Positions 35,679 to 42,519 of a DNA stretch of 64,000 nt are shown one piece after another. Every line of letters starts with the position of its first letter. Position 1 is the stretch's first letter. Made by a program: the position numbers and the translations under genes. The notes below the pieces were generated by a model. It had not been told where the DNA came from and searched no databases. It worked only from the letters and a program-made list of their open reading frames with translations. The stretch comes from a virus. The stretch spans positions 78,042 through 142,041 of the IMG/VR virus record IMGVR_UViG_3300025585_000032; one strand, written 5' to 3'.

Positions 35679-35691
35679 ATCATGTTATGAT
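35663..35691 (+). promoter_or_regulatory. Sigma70-like promoter for the DNA-modification cassette
   Basis: TAGACA (35663-35668), 17-base spacer, TATGAT (35686-35691). The expected start is near 35698, leaving a leader of about 18 bases with an AGGA site before ATG 35716. A weak hairpin (AATCAT/ATGATT) overlaps the -10. Confidence 0.5.
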
Positions 35692-35715
35692 TGTTTTTTA
35701 TCATAGGATATCGTG

Positions 35716-36948
35716 ATGTACCAAAAATATACCGTTGATGATGTAAAGAAGTCTTCCGCTCGTAAATTGTTCAATGTGATTTCCACGTTTGCTGGCGGCG
35801 GTGGCTCTTCTACTGGATATCGTCTTGCTGGTGGTAATATCATCGCAATCAATGAATTCGTTGAAGAAGCAATCAAGACATACTCAACGAACTTTCCTGA
35901 CACCAAGATCATACCCGGCGACATCAAGAAATTGACTGCAAAAGACTTTCTTGATACAGCTGGACTCAAGCCTGGCGAACTTGATATTCTTGATGGATCT
36001 CCACCGTGTTCAGCATTCTCTGTTGCAGGTAAGCGCGAGAAGGGTTGGGCTGGACATGTCACAGATACACGCAAGTCATACTTTGACGATGATGGTAATA
36101 TCATTGAAGAAGGCGAACTTCTTGTTCAAGAAGGTATCAAGAAGTACTCTGATGGCAAGACCGTAGAAGCCATTGAAGATCTATTTTTGGAATTCATTCG
36201 TATCGCAAAAGAGATCAAGCCAAAGGTAATCGTTGCCGAGAACGTCAAAGGCATCACGTTTGGTGAAGCCAAAAGCAAACTATATGAGTTTGTCAATTCG
36301 TTTGAAAAGATTGGATATCAAGTTACATATCAGGTATTGAATGCAGCAGATTTTGGTGTGCCACAAGCAAGAGAGCGTACTCTATTTGTCTGCATACGCG
36401 AAGATGTATGTGATGCAATTGGCTTGAACTTCCTCAATATTCACTCTACTGTTTTTCCTAATGCAACATATGCAAAGCACATATCTTTGCGCGAGGCAAT
36501 TGAAGACATAGAGAATGATCCGAACGAATTGCAGGAACTCTATGACTATGTGCAAAATGGCTTTCAAAAAGATTGGATCACGAAACTACCTTTCAATCCA
36601 ACAAGACATACAAAGCCATCGGACAAGGAATTTCGCGATTGGAATCCCAAGGCATCATGCTTCAACATGATTCGCCCATGTCCAGATCTTCCGTCTCCAA
36701 CTTTGACTCAGCGCGGACAACAGAAGTCCGTATCTGGCGTGTTTCACTATGCCGAGAATAGAAAGTTCACGATCAAGGAATTGAAGCGTATCATGAGTCT
36801 ACCCGAAGACTTTGTTCTTACAGGCACGTTTGATCAACAGGCTGAGAGAATTGGACGCATGGTTGCACCAAAGATGATGGCTGCTCTTGCAGGTAGCATC
36901 TATGAAAATGTTTTGAAGCCATATAATGATAGCCAAGTTACTAAGTGA
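35716..36948 (+). CDS. C5-cytosine DNA methyltransferase family, predicted carboxymethyltransferase
   Basis: From ATG 35716 (410 residues; GTG 35713 is a poorer choice because AGGA sits too close to it). Motif I 'TFAGGGGSSTGY' (about 24-35), motif IV 'GSPPCS' with catalytic Cys98, motif VI 'ENVKG' (175-179), motif VIII 'QARERT' (217-222), motif IX-like 'PSPTLTQRG' and motif X 'IGRMVAP' (379-385). In nearly all C5-methyltransferases motif X reads G-N-(S/A)-V. Here the Asn is Arg (Arg381), next to the cofactor site. About 77 residues separate motifs IV and VI, roughly twice the M.HhaI spacing, so there is an insert at about 105-150. The next two genes are an AS-like PP-loop ATPase and a CmoA-like enzyme. 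I infer use of carboxy-SAM to make 5-carboxymethylcytosine. Plain 5-methylcytosine formation is the fallback. Confidence 0.85.
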   Translation: MYQKYTVDDVKKSSARKLFNVISTFAGGGGSSTGYRLAGGNIIAINEFVEEAIKTYSTNFPDTKIIPGDIKKLTAKDFLDTAGLKPGELDILDGSPPCSAFSVAGKREKGWAGHVTDTRKSYFDDDGNIIEEGELLVQEGIKKYSDGKTVEAIEDLFLEFIRIAKEIKPKVIVAENVKGITFGEAKSKLYEFVNSFEKIGYQVTYQVLNAADFGVPQARERTLFVCIREDVCDAIGLNFLNIHSTVFPNATYAKHISLREAIEDIENDPNELQELYDYVQNGFQKDWITKLPFNPTRHTKPSDKEFRDWNPKASCFNMIRPCPDLPSPTLTQRGQQKSVSGVFHYAENRKFTIKELKRIMSLPEDFVLTGTFDQQAERIGRMVAPKMMAALAGSIYENVLKPYNDSQVTK

Positions 36949-37717
36949 AGAAATAGAAAAAGCATCAAACGATATCAACGTCGCTGTACTTTTGTCTGGC
37001 GGCGTTGATAGCATTTCTGTGGCATTAGCAGCACATCGTGTTGGTAAGAAGATTACTGCATACACGTTTCATCTAAAAGACCAGCCGACATATGATGCAA
37101 GTAAAGCACAAGAAATAAGTAAGATCATGGGTTGGTCGTGCAAGACGATTGAAATTCCTGTTGACAATGTTATACGGGATTTCATTCGCCTTCGTCGTGA
37201 AGTAGATTGTCAGAAGAAGACACACTATGAATGCTGCTTTCCTTTTCTATATGTCTATCCGCAAATAGAAGAGAAAGAAGTGCTTAGTGGATGGGCTGCC
37301 GATGGTTACTATGGCGTATCCAAGAAAGCCAATCTACACTACAAGCATACGATGGAAAAGTTCAACGAATTTCGTGAAGATTATTTTCTGCTTGATCACT
37401 GTGCTGGCTATCTTTGGCACAAGAGGATTGCTGATATGCACAACAAGATCTTTATCACACCATATCTAACCGAGCCAGTAAAACAGTTTTTTTGGACCAA
37501 AGACTGGTATGAATTGAATCAGCCATTTCAGAAACACCATGTAGTAGAAGCATTTGATGAATTTTCTAGATTTGGTGCCGTAAAGAAACACATCAATCTG
37601 CAATTGGGCTCAGGTGTTGACAAACTGTTTGAATCTGTTATAATACCTGACAAGACGATCAACTATCGTAATAGAAAACGCATCATGGATATTTGCAAGG
37701 ATTGGAGAAATAGATGA
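36926..37717 (+). CDS. PP-loop ATPase, asparagine synthetase C-domain-like
   Basis: A 263-residue protein with the pyrophosphatase-loop 'SGGVDS' at residues 24-29, as in asparagine synthetase and related AMP-forming ligases. There is no N-terminal Ntn glutaminase domain, so ammonia or another amine would have to come from elsewhere. A Cys-rich patch 'DCQKKTHYECCFPFLY' (about 92-107) and 'SGWAADGYYG' (about 118-127) follow. Enzymes of this fold adenylate a carboxylate or a base carbonyl and attach an amine. The gene overlaps the methyltransferase by 23 bases and the CmoA-like gene by 4, so the three are one operon. I infer amidation of a carboxymethylated base in DNA. QueC/TilS roles are less likely because their partner genes and zinc motifs are missing. 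Confidence 0.75.
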   Translation: MIAKLLSEEIEKASNDINVAVLLSGGVDSISVALAAHRVGKKITAYTFHLKDQPTYDASKAQEISKIMGWSCKTIEIPVDNVIRDFIRLRREVDCQKKTHYECCFPFLYVYPQIEEKEVLSGWAADGYYGVSKKANLHYKHTMEKFNEFREDYFLLDHCAGYLWHKRIADMHNKIFITPYLTEPVKQFFWTKDWYELNQPFQKHHVVEAFDEFSRFGAVKKHINLQLGSGVDKLFESVIIPDKTINYRNRKRIMDICKDWRNR

Positions 37718-38400
37718 CACAAAAATTTACATTTGCCCAGCGCGAAGAGGGTTTTGACAATCACATTAGCCAGTCCATTCGCGGATACAACGACTTGATT
37801 GGTGATGTCATCAATCTCTCGCAGTATTTTGTAGAGAACGATACTGTCGTCTATGATATCGGCTGTTCAACTGGCAAGATGCTTCGTGCAATGATTGGTC
37901 AGAACGAGAAAATTGCACCTCGTGCCAATTATGTAGGAATTGAGATTGAAGAAGATTTCTTCAAGTTCTTTGATGAGAATGTTCAGAGTAATTTGGAGTT
38001 CATTCGGAATGATGTGCGTGATGTAAGTTTTGCTGTCAATACATCTTTGATCACTTCTATTTTCACTCTTCAGTTCATGCCCAGACAAGATCGTCAGGAT
38101 GTCATCAATCAAATCTATAACTGTTTGATTCCCGGTGGGGCGTTCATCTTTGCCGAGAAGACGATTGGCAACAATCCGATGATTCATGAGATGCGTACAT
38201 TCACCTACTATGATTTCAAGAAACTCAGTTTCACCTATGACGATATCATGACGAAGGAAAAGAAACTGCGTTCCATGTTGAAGTCCAATAGTCGTCAGGA
38301 ATTGATTGAAATGTGTGAGATTGCTGGATTCAATCCCAATTCAATTGATTCGTTCTGGCAAAACTTTGCGTTTACTGGATTCATTGCAATCAAGAACTGA
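37714..38400 (+). CDS. cmoA-like: CmoA-like carboxy-S-adenosylmethionine synthase
   Basis: A 228-residue class I SAM-binding protein that follows bacterial CmoA over its whole length: 'FDNHISQSIRGYNDLI' (CmoA 'FPDMIQRSVPGYSNII'), 'VYDIGCSTG' (CmoA 'VYDLGCSLG'), 'FTLQFM' (CmoA 'FTLQFL'), 'YNCLIPGGAFIFAEK', and 'LRSMLKSNS' near residue 186 (CmoA 'KRSMLENVM'). Arg186 aligns with E. coli Arg199, which salt-bridges the carboxylate of carboxy-SAM and marks the CmoA group among SAM enzymes. CmoA makes carboxy-SAM from SAM and prephenate; its usual user, the tRNA enzyme CmoB, is not in this window. The operon with a DNA methyltransferase suggests a DNA-directed use. Confidence 0.85.
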   Translation: MTQKFTFAQREEGFDNHISQSIRGYNDLIGDVINLSQYFVENDTVVYDIGCSTGKMLRAMIGQNEKIAPRANYVGIEIEEDFFKFFDENVQSNLEFIRNDVRDVSFAVNTSLITSIFTLQFMPRQDRQDVINQIYNCLIPGGAFIFAEKTIGNNPMIHEMRTFTYYDFKKLSFTYDDIMTKEKKLRSMLKSNSRQELIEMCEIAGFNPNSIDSFWQNFAFTGFIAIKN

Positions 38401-38429
38401 TTGGGAATTCCAATATACATATGTGGTAG

Positions 38430-38448
38430 ATGCATAGCTGCTATGCAT
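38430..38448. other. Perfect inverted repeat after the modification cassette
   Basis: ATGCATAG (38430-38437), CTG, CTATGCAT (38441-38448) form an 8-bp perfect hairpin in the gap after the CmoA-like gene. No U-run follows, so it is a poor terminator. It lies about 20 bases upstream of the -35 of the next promoter and could be an operator. Confidence 0.45.
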
Positions 38449-38468
38449 TGGGAAAACAAAGATTGTCC

Positions 38469-38497
38469 TTGTTTCCAAGAAACGATCAGAGTATACT
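38469..38497 (+). promoter_or_regulatory. Sigma70-like promoter, apparently leaderless
   Basis: TTGTTT (38469-38474), 17-base spacer, TATACT (38492-38497). The predicted start falls at about 38504, the A of the next ATG, and there is no Shine-Dalgarno, so the transcript may be leaderless. Confidence 0.45.
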
Positions 38498-38503
38498 GAC
38501 CAC

Positions 38504-40762
38504 ATGATCGAGAAAAAGACACCCACCATTCACCGGGAAGCCAAGTCACAGCTTGCGCGTCTCATGGCCAACGAGAACCTCACGGTCGAGCATCGTGCAG
38601 TTCGTACAGCGTCCTTCGACACGAATAATCGTGTTCTGACGCTTCCAATCTGGACTGACATGACTGGCGATATCTATGATACGCTGGTTGGTCACGAGGT
38701 TGGACATGCGCTGGATACTCCAGCGGGTGTCGATGCCATTCTTTCCGCAATCAAGGCGATTGACGCCAACAACATGCATGGCGCCAAGATGTTCCTCAAT
38801 GTGGTTGAGGATGCTCGCATTGAAAAGATGGTGCGTCGTCGTTATCCTGGTATGCGTCGTTCCTTCTCTCTCGGCTACAAGCAGCTGTTGGATCGGAACT
38901 TCTTTGGCACGATTGGTCGTGACCTGAAGACGTACAAGCTGATTGACCGCGTCAATCTGTACTTCAAGCTGGGTTCGGCTGCGATCATTGACTTCTCTCC
39001 CAAGGAGATGGAGTTGGTTCGCATGGTTGACAACAGCGAATCCTTTGAGGACGTTGTCGCCGCAGCCAAGGCGCTCTATCAATATGCCAAGGATCATAAG
39101 GAAGACCAGCCTGATCAGGACGGCGATCAGGACGAAGACTATGACATGTATCCGGATGACGACGGAAACTATTACATGGAGAGCGAGTCTTCTGACGAAA
39201 ATGACGAGGAGGATGAGTCTGACGACGAGACTGGTTCTCCTTCCGATCGGGACGATGAGGACGACGAGTCCATGTCCAAGTCCGAGGCTGAAGATGGTGA
39301 GGATGGGTCCGATGATGAGGACTCAGATTCTGAGGATGCCTCTGACTCTGAGGATGAGCCGATTGATGATGTAGGCACTTCGGAAAACAATCCGACTTCC
39401 GAGACTCAGGAGTCTTGGGAAAACCAGAAGGACAAGCTGCTCTCTGGTGCGGTTCGCGGTTACCTTTACTGCAACATTCCCGAGATTGATGGTCATAATT
39501 GGATTGTGCCTTACAAGCAGATCCATTATGGAAATGGTAAGACTGGCGAGGGGCGCATCGACGGCCTGTCTACGGTTGTTCAAGCGGAAGGCTGGAATGG
39601 TCTTCGTGGTCCGAACGAGGCCGAGCGTTTTGCCATGCTCAACAAGTTCAAGAGCGAAAATGCACCCATCATTTCCTTCATGGTGAAGGAGTTTGAAATG
39701 CGTAAGGCTGCTGAGCAGTATGCTCGTCAGTCTATCGCCAAGACTGGCGTGATCAACACCAACAAACTCCATACCTACAAGTACAATGACGATATCTTCC
39801 GTCGCATCACCAATGTGCCGACTGGCAAGAATCATGGTCTTGTTCTTATTCTGGATTGGTCTGGTTCCATGGGTCAGCAGATTACGGGCACCATTGAGCA
39901 GCTTCTGAACATGGCACTCTTCTGCCGTCGTGTCCAGATTCCGTTTGAGGTGTTTGCATTCAGCGATGGTTATCACCCGCATCCTGAAGGGGCAAGTAAT
40001 TTCAAGTATGATAATGGCGATATGATGATCACCTATGGACTCTCGCTTCTTCAGCTTCTGTCCTCTACCATGAAGCCGAAGGAACTCAATGATGCCATGG
40101 GCAATCTTCTCGCTCTTGGAGAAAACTTCAGGCCGGGTAATCGCAATACTCGTCCCATGGGGTACTTCCATCTCAATGGAACTCCGCTTGATGGTGCGTT
40201 GCTTTGCCTTCCGAGCATCGTGAATGCTTTCCGCAAGCGTAACAAGCTGCAGATCGTCAATACGATCATCCTTACCGATGGTGAGAATTCCTATAGTCCC
40301 GAGATCAATGACAAGGAATATGCCCGTTGGGGTAATAAGGTTCTTGTGGTTCGCGACAAGGTGACCAAGGCTGAGTATACCTGTTCTATGCATGGTGGTG
40401 AAGAACTTACCAAGATTCTCCTCAAGAACCTTGAGGATCGTACCAATGCAAACGTCATTGGTTACTATCTGGTCAGTGGATCTTCTCGTACCCTGAGGCA
40501 GGCTATTAGTCCGTATTTTCCTGACGATATTGAGAATGCGTTCAATAAGTTCAATGAAAAGAGGTACGTGGAGATCACCAGTAGGGGTTACACCTACTAC
40601 TATGTGATCAAGGGTAACAATCTTCAGATTGAAACTGAGGAGCTGGATATCGGTCGTGCAACTTCTGCCAAGGCTATTGCCAAGGCATTTGGAAAGTACT
40701 CCAAGAACAAGTTGGACAATCGTGTCATGCTTTCCAGGTTCATTGAAAAGATTTCGGCTTGA
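38504..40762 (+). CDS. CobT-like metallopeptidase / VWA-domain protein
   Basis: A 752-residue protein. Residues about 60-105 carry 'HEVGHALDTP' (His64, Glu65, His68) and a downstream 'NVVEDARIE', the layout of a zinc metallopeptidase with a third Glu ligand. Residues about 196-300 are an extremely acidic Asp/Glu/Ser linker. A von Willebrand A domain starts near 445 with the MIDAS 'DWSGSM' and later 'ILTDGENS'. This matches CobT-like proteins found in T4-like phages, which pair with CobS/MoxR-type ATPases. No CobN or cobalamin gene is present, so a chelatase role is doubtful; a chaperone or assembly role is more likely. The gene is visibly richer in G+C than its 5' neighbours. Confidence 0.8.
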   Translation: MIEKKTPTIHREAKSQLARLMANENLTVEHRAVRTASFDTNNRVLTLPIWTDMTGDIYDTLVGHEVGHALDTPAGVDAILSAIKAIDANNMHGAKMFLNVVEDARIEKMVRRRYPGMRRSFSLGYKQLLDRNFFGTIGRDLKTYKLIDRVNLYFKLGSAAIIDFSPKEMELVRMVDNSESFEDVVAAAKALYQYAKDHKEDQPDQDGDQDEDYDMYPDDDGNYYMESESSDENDEEDESDDETGSPSDRDDEDDESMSKSEAEDGEDGSDDEDSDSEDASDSEDEPIDDVGTSENNPTSETQESWENQKDKLLSGAVRGYLYCNIPEIDGHNWIVPYKQIHYGNGKTGEGRIDGLSTVVQAEGWNGLRGPNEAERFAMLNKFKSENAPIISFMVKEFEMRKAAEQYARQSIAKTGVINTNKLHTYKYNDDIFRRITNVPTGKNHGLVLILDWSGSMGQQITGTIEQLLNMALFCRRVQIPFEVFAFSDGYHPHPEGASNFKYDNGDMMITYGLSLLQLLSSTMKPKELNDAMGNLLALGENFRPGNRNTRPMGYFHLNGTPLDGALLCLPSIVNAFRKRNKLQIVNTIILTDGENSYSPEINDKEYARWGNKVLVVRDKVTKAEYTCSMHGGEELTKILLKNLEDRTNANVIGYYLVSGSSRTLRQAISPYFPDDIENAFNKFNEKRYVEITSRGYTYYYVIKGNNLQIETEELDIGRATSAKAIAKAFGKYSKNKLDNRVMLSRFIEKISA

Positions 40763-40787
40763 CATTCCCAATCTTGTATTGTATTCT
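40759..40787 (+). promoter_or_regulatory. Sigma70-like promoter for the AAA+ ATPase gene
   Basis: TTGACA (40759-40764), 17-base spacer, TATTCT (40782-40787). The -35 overlaps the stop of the VWA gene. A GAGAGG ribosome site at 40801-40806 precedes ATG 40813. Confidence 0.65.
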
Positions 40788-40812
40788 TAGATCATAACCT
40801 GAGAGGAAATAA

Positions 40813-42024
40813 ATGTCTCTGACCAACAAGCAGATTGCCTTCATCAAGCTGGCAAACGCAAACGGTTTTACCAGCACGATTTCCCGCAAGGACGCAAAGG
40901 CGCTTTGCAAGGCTAATGACTTCAAGTGGCCGCGATGGATTGCGATTGACGACCAGTATCGTCACGCTCGCGGCGTCTATAGGCTTCCCAAGATTGATAG
41001 TGAGGTAAGTGTGCCTAAGGTTTCTCGGATTGATACGCCCGTGCAGCAGGCTCCTGCACCGACCATGAATCTTCAGGTTCTTGGTACGAATGTGGCGGAA
41101 TCGCTCATTCCAATGCCCAATCGCAAGTATGTGCCATTTGGCAACTTTGCCGATGTTGAGGCTATCATTTCTTCCACTCTATTCTATCCGATCTATGTCA
41201 CGGGTCTGTCTGGCAACGGCAAGACCATGATGATTGAGCAGGTCTGTGCCAAGGCTCGGCGCGAGATGGTTCGCGTCAATATCACGGCCGAGACTGACGA
41301 AGACGATCTTATCGGCGGCTTCCGTCTGATTGATGGTCAGACCGTGTGGCATAATGGTCCTGTGGTCATGGCCATGGAGCGTGGTGCTGTACTGCTCCTG
41401 GACGAGGTTGACCTTGGTTCAATTAAGCTGATGTGCCTTCAGCCCGTGCTTGAGGGTAAGCCGATCTTCATCAAAAAGATCAACAAGCTGGTTCAGCCTG
41501 CCAAGGGCTTCACGGTTGTTGCTACTGCAAACACCAAGGGTAAGGGTTCAGACGATGGTCGCTTCATTGGCACCAACGTGATGAACGAGGCTTTCCTTGA
41601 GCGTTTTTCCATCACCCTTGAGCAGGAGTATCCGCCTGCTGTAACCGAGAAGAAGATCCTTCTCAACATCCTGGATCGCTCTGCGGACAATGACAAGGAG
41701 TTTGCCGAGCTGCTTATCAAGTGGGCAGAGGCAATTCGCCGCACCTATTATGATGGTGGTGTGACCGAGATCATTTCCACTCGTCGTTTGGTGCATATCT
41801 GCGAGGCGTATAACATCTTCTCCAAGGATCGCAAGAAGGCGATTCAGCTCTGTCTCAATCGGTTTGATGCGGACACCAAGAATTCGTTCATGGATCTGTA
41901 TACCAAGATTGATGCTGAGGTCAATCCTCCTGTGGTTGCTGCGCCTGGCACCGACAGCCCGACTGTTCAGGCTGAGATGTCGCTTGAGGACAAGATCAAG
42001 GCGGCTGACGAAATTCCCTTCTGA
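40813..42024 (+). CDS. CobS/MoxR-like AAA+ ATPase
   Basis: A 403-residue ATPase. Residues 1-60 form a small N-terminal domain; Walker A 'GLSGNGKT' is at 131-138, Walker B 'AVLLLDEVD' at 192-200 and sensor-1 Asn in 'VVATAN' at 240, followed by 'GRFIGTNVMNEAFLERFSITLE', typical of CobS/MoxR proteins. It is commonly encoded next to a VWA partner, as here. MoxR-VWA pairs act as chaperones that remodel or metallate target complexes; the target in a phage is not known. G+C-rich relative to the flanks and with its own consensus-like promoter. Confidence 0.85.
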   Translation: MSLTNKQIAFIKLANANGFTSTISRKDAKALCKANDFKWPRWIAIDDQYRHARGVYRLPKIDSEVSVPKVSRIDTPVQQAPAPTMNLQVLGTNVAESLIPMPNRKYVPFGNFADVEAIISSTLFYPIYVTGLSGNGKTMMIEQVCAKARREMVRVNITAETDEDDLIGGFRLIDGQTVWHNGPVVMAMERGAVLLLDEVDLGSIKLMCLQPVLEGKPIFIKKINKLVQPAKGFTVVATANTKGKGSDDGRFIGTNVMNEAFLERFSITLEQEYPPAVTEKKILLNILDRSADNDKEFAELLIKWAEAIRRTYYDGGVTEIISTRRLVHICEAYNIFSKDRKKAIQLCLNRFDADTKNSFMDLYTKIDAEVNPPVVAAPGTDSPTVQAEMSLEDKIKAADEIPF

Positions 42025-42030
42025 AAATAC

Positions 42031-42059
42031 TTGACATTCCATTTCAACATTGATATAAT
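42031..42059 (+). promoter_or_regulatory. Consensus sigma70 promoter
   Basis: TTGACA (42031-42036), 17-base spacer, TATAAT (42054-42059): a perfect match to the bacterial consensus. It drives the small winged-helix gene with a leader of about 75 bases. Confidence 0.85.
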
Positions 42060-42139
42060 GTTGAATAATGGAGCGACGTTCTTGGTTGCTCGTCACTCCG
42101 TTTCTCTCTAGTGCAACCTTTTGTTATGGAGTAAAATAT

Positions 42140-42409
42140 ATGGCTAAGATCTCTGCTAAGACTCGTATGCTTCAGGCTCTCAAGGGCAATGGCGCATACA
42201 ACACCTTCTCGGTTGCTCAGGGTCGCAATCGTTTCGGTGTGACGAATGTTTCAGCTCGTATCGCTGAGCTGCGTCAGGATGGTCATTCCATCTATACGAA
42301 CGTTCGTCGTCGTGGCGATGGCAGCAAGGTCCGCGTCTATCGTCTTGGCACTCCGACCAAGGCCATGAAGGCTGCGGCTCGCAAGACGAAGACTCGTCGT
42401 TCTGCCTGA
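42140..42409 (+). CDS. Small winged-helix DNA-binding protein
   Basis: ATG 42140 with a TATGGAGT ribosome site at 42126-42132 gives 89 residues; an upstream ATG at 42068 lacks one. The core 'MLQALKGNGAYNTFSVAQGRNRFGVTNVSARIAELRQDGHSIYTNVRR' fits a helix-turn-helix with a following wing, as in small phage winged-helix proteins. The C-terminus is strongly basic ('KAMKAAARKTKTRRS'). It may regulate early transcription or bind DNA nonspecifically. It has the strongest promoter in the window. Confidence 0.75.
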   Translation: MAKISAKTRMLQALKGNGAYNTFSVAQGRNRFGVTNVSARIAELRQDGHSIYTNVRRRGDGSKVRVYRLGTPTKAMKAAARKTKTRRSA

Positions 42410-42433
42410 TTCAATAGTTCATATTGAGTCCAT

Positions 42434-42459
42434 GAAGGGGAAGAGAAATCTTCCCCTTC
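42434..42459 (+). terminator. Intrinsic terminator after the winged-helix gene
   Basis: GAAGGGGAAGA (42434-42444), GAAA loop, TCTTCCCCTTC (42449-42459): perfect 11-bp stem, followed by a modest T-rich run (TTCATTT). It closes the G+C-rich block. Confidence 0.8.
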
Positions 42460-42519
42460 TTCATTTGCTAACTAAATAGGAGTATGGTTTAGTAATTACT
42501 TTTTTGATTGGAGTACACT

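Noticed and set aside
35678-35699. Terminator before the methyltransferase gene (AATCAT/ATGATT hairpin and T-run)
   Set aside because: The stem is only 6 AT-rich pairs and overlaps the -10 of a well-spaced promoter, so the promoter reading is preferred.
36926-37717. QueC-type 7-deazaguanine synthase
   Set aside because: The PP-loop is shared, but no QueD/QueE/FolE/DpdA-like genes are nearby and no QueC zinc-binding Cys motif at the C-terminus was seen; the neighbours act on cytosine and SAM chemistry.
38430-38448. Rho-independent terminator after the CmoA-like gene
   Set aside because: The 8-bp stem is followed by TGGGAAAAC, not by a U-run.
39323-40771. Long open frame on the minus strand (about 480 codons) opposite the CobT-like gene
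   Set aside because: It mirrors the sense gene's biased codons; it has no domain, no upstream site, and all other genes in the window are on the + strand.
38504-42024. Cobalamin cobaltochelatase
   Set aside because: No CobN or other cobalamin gene in the window; similar pairs in phages occur without the pathway.
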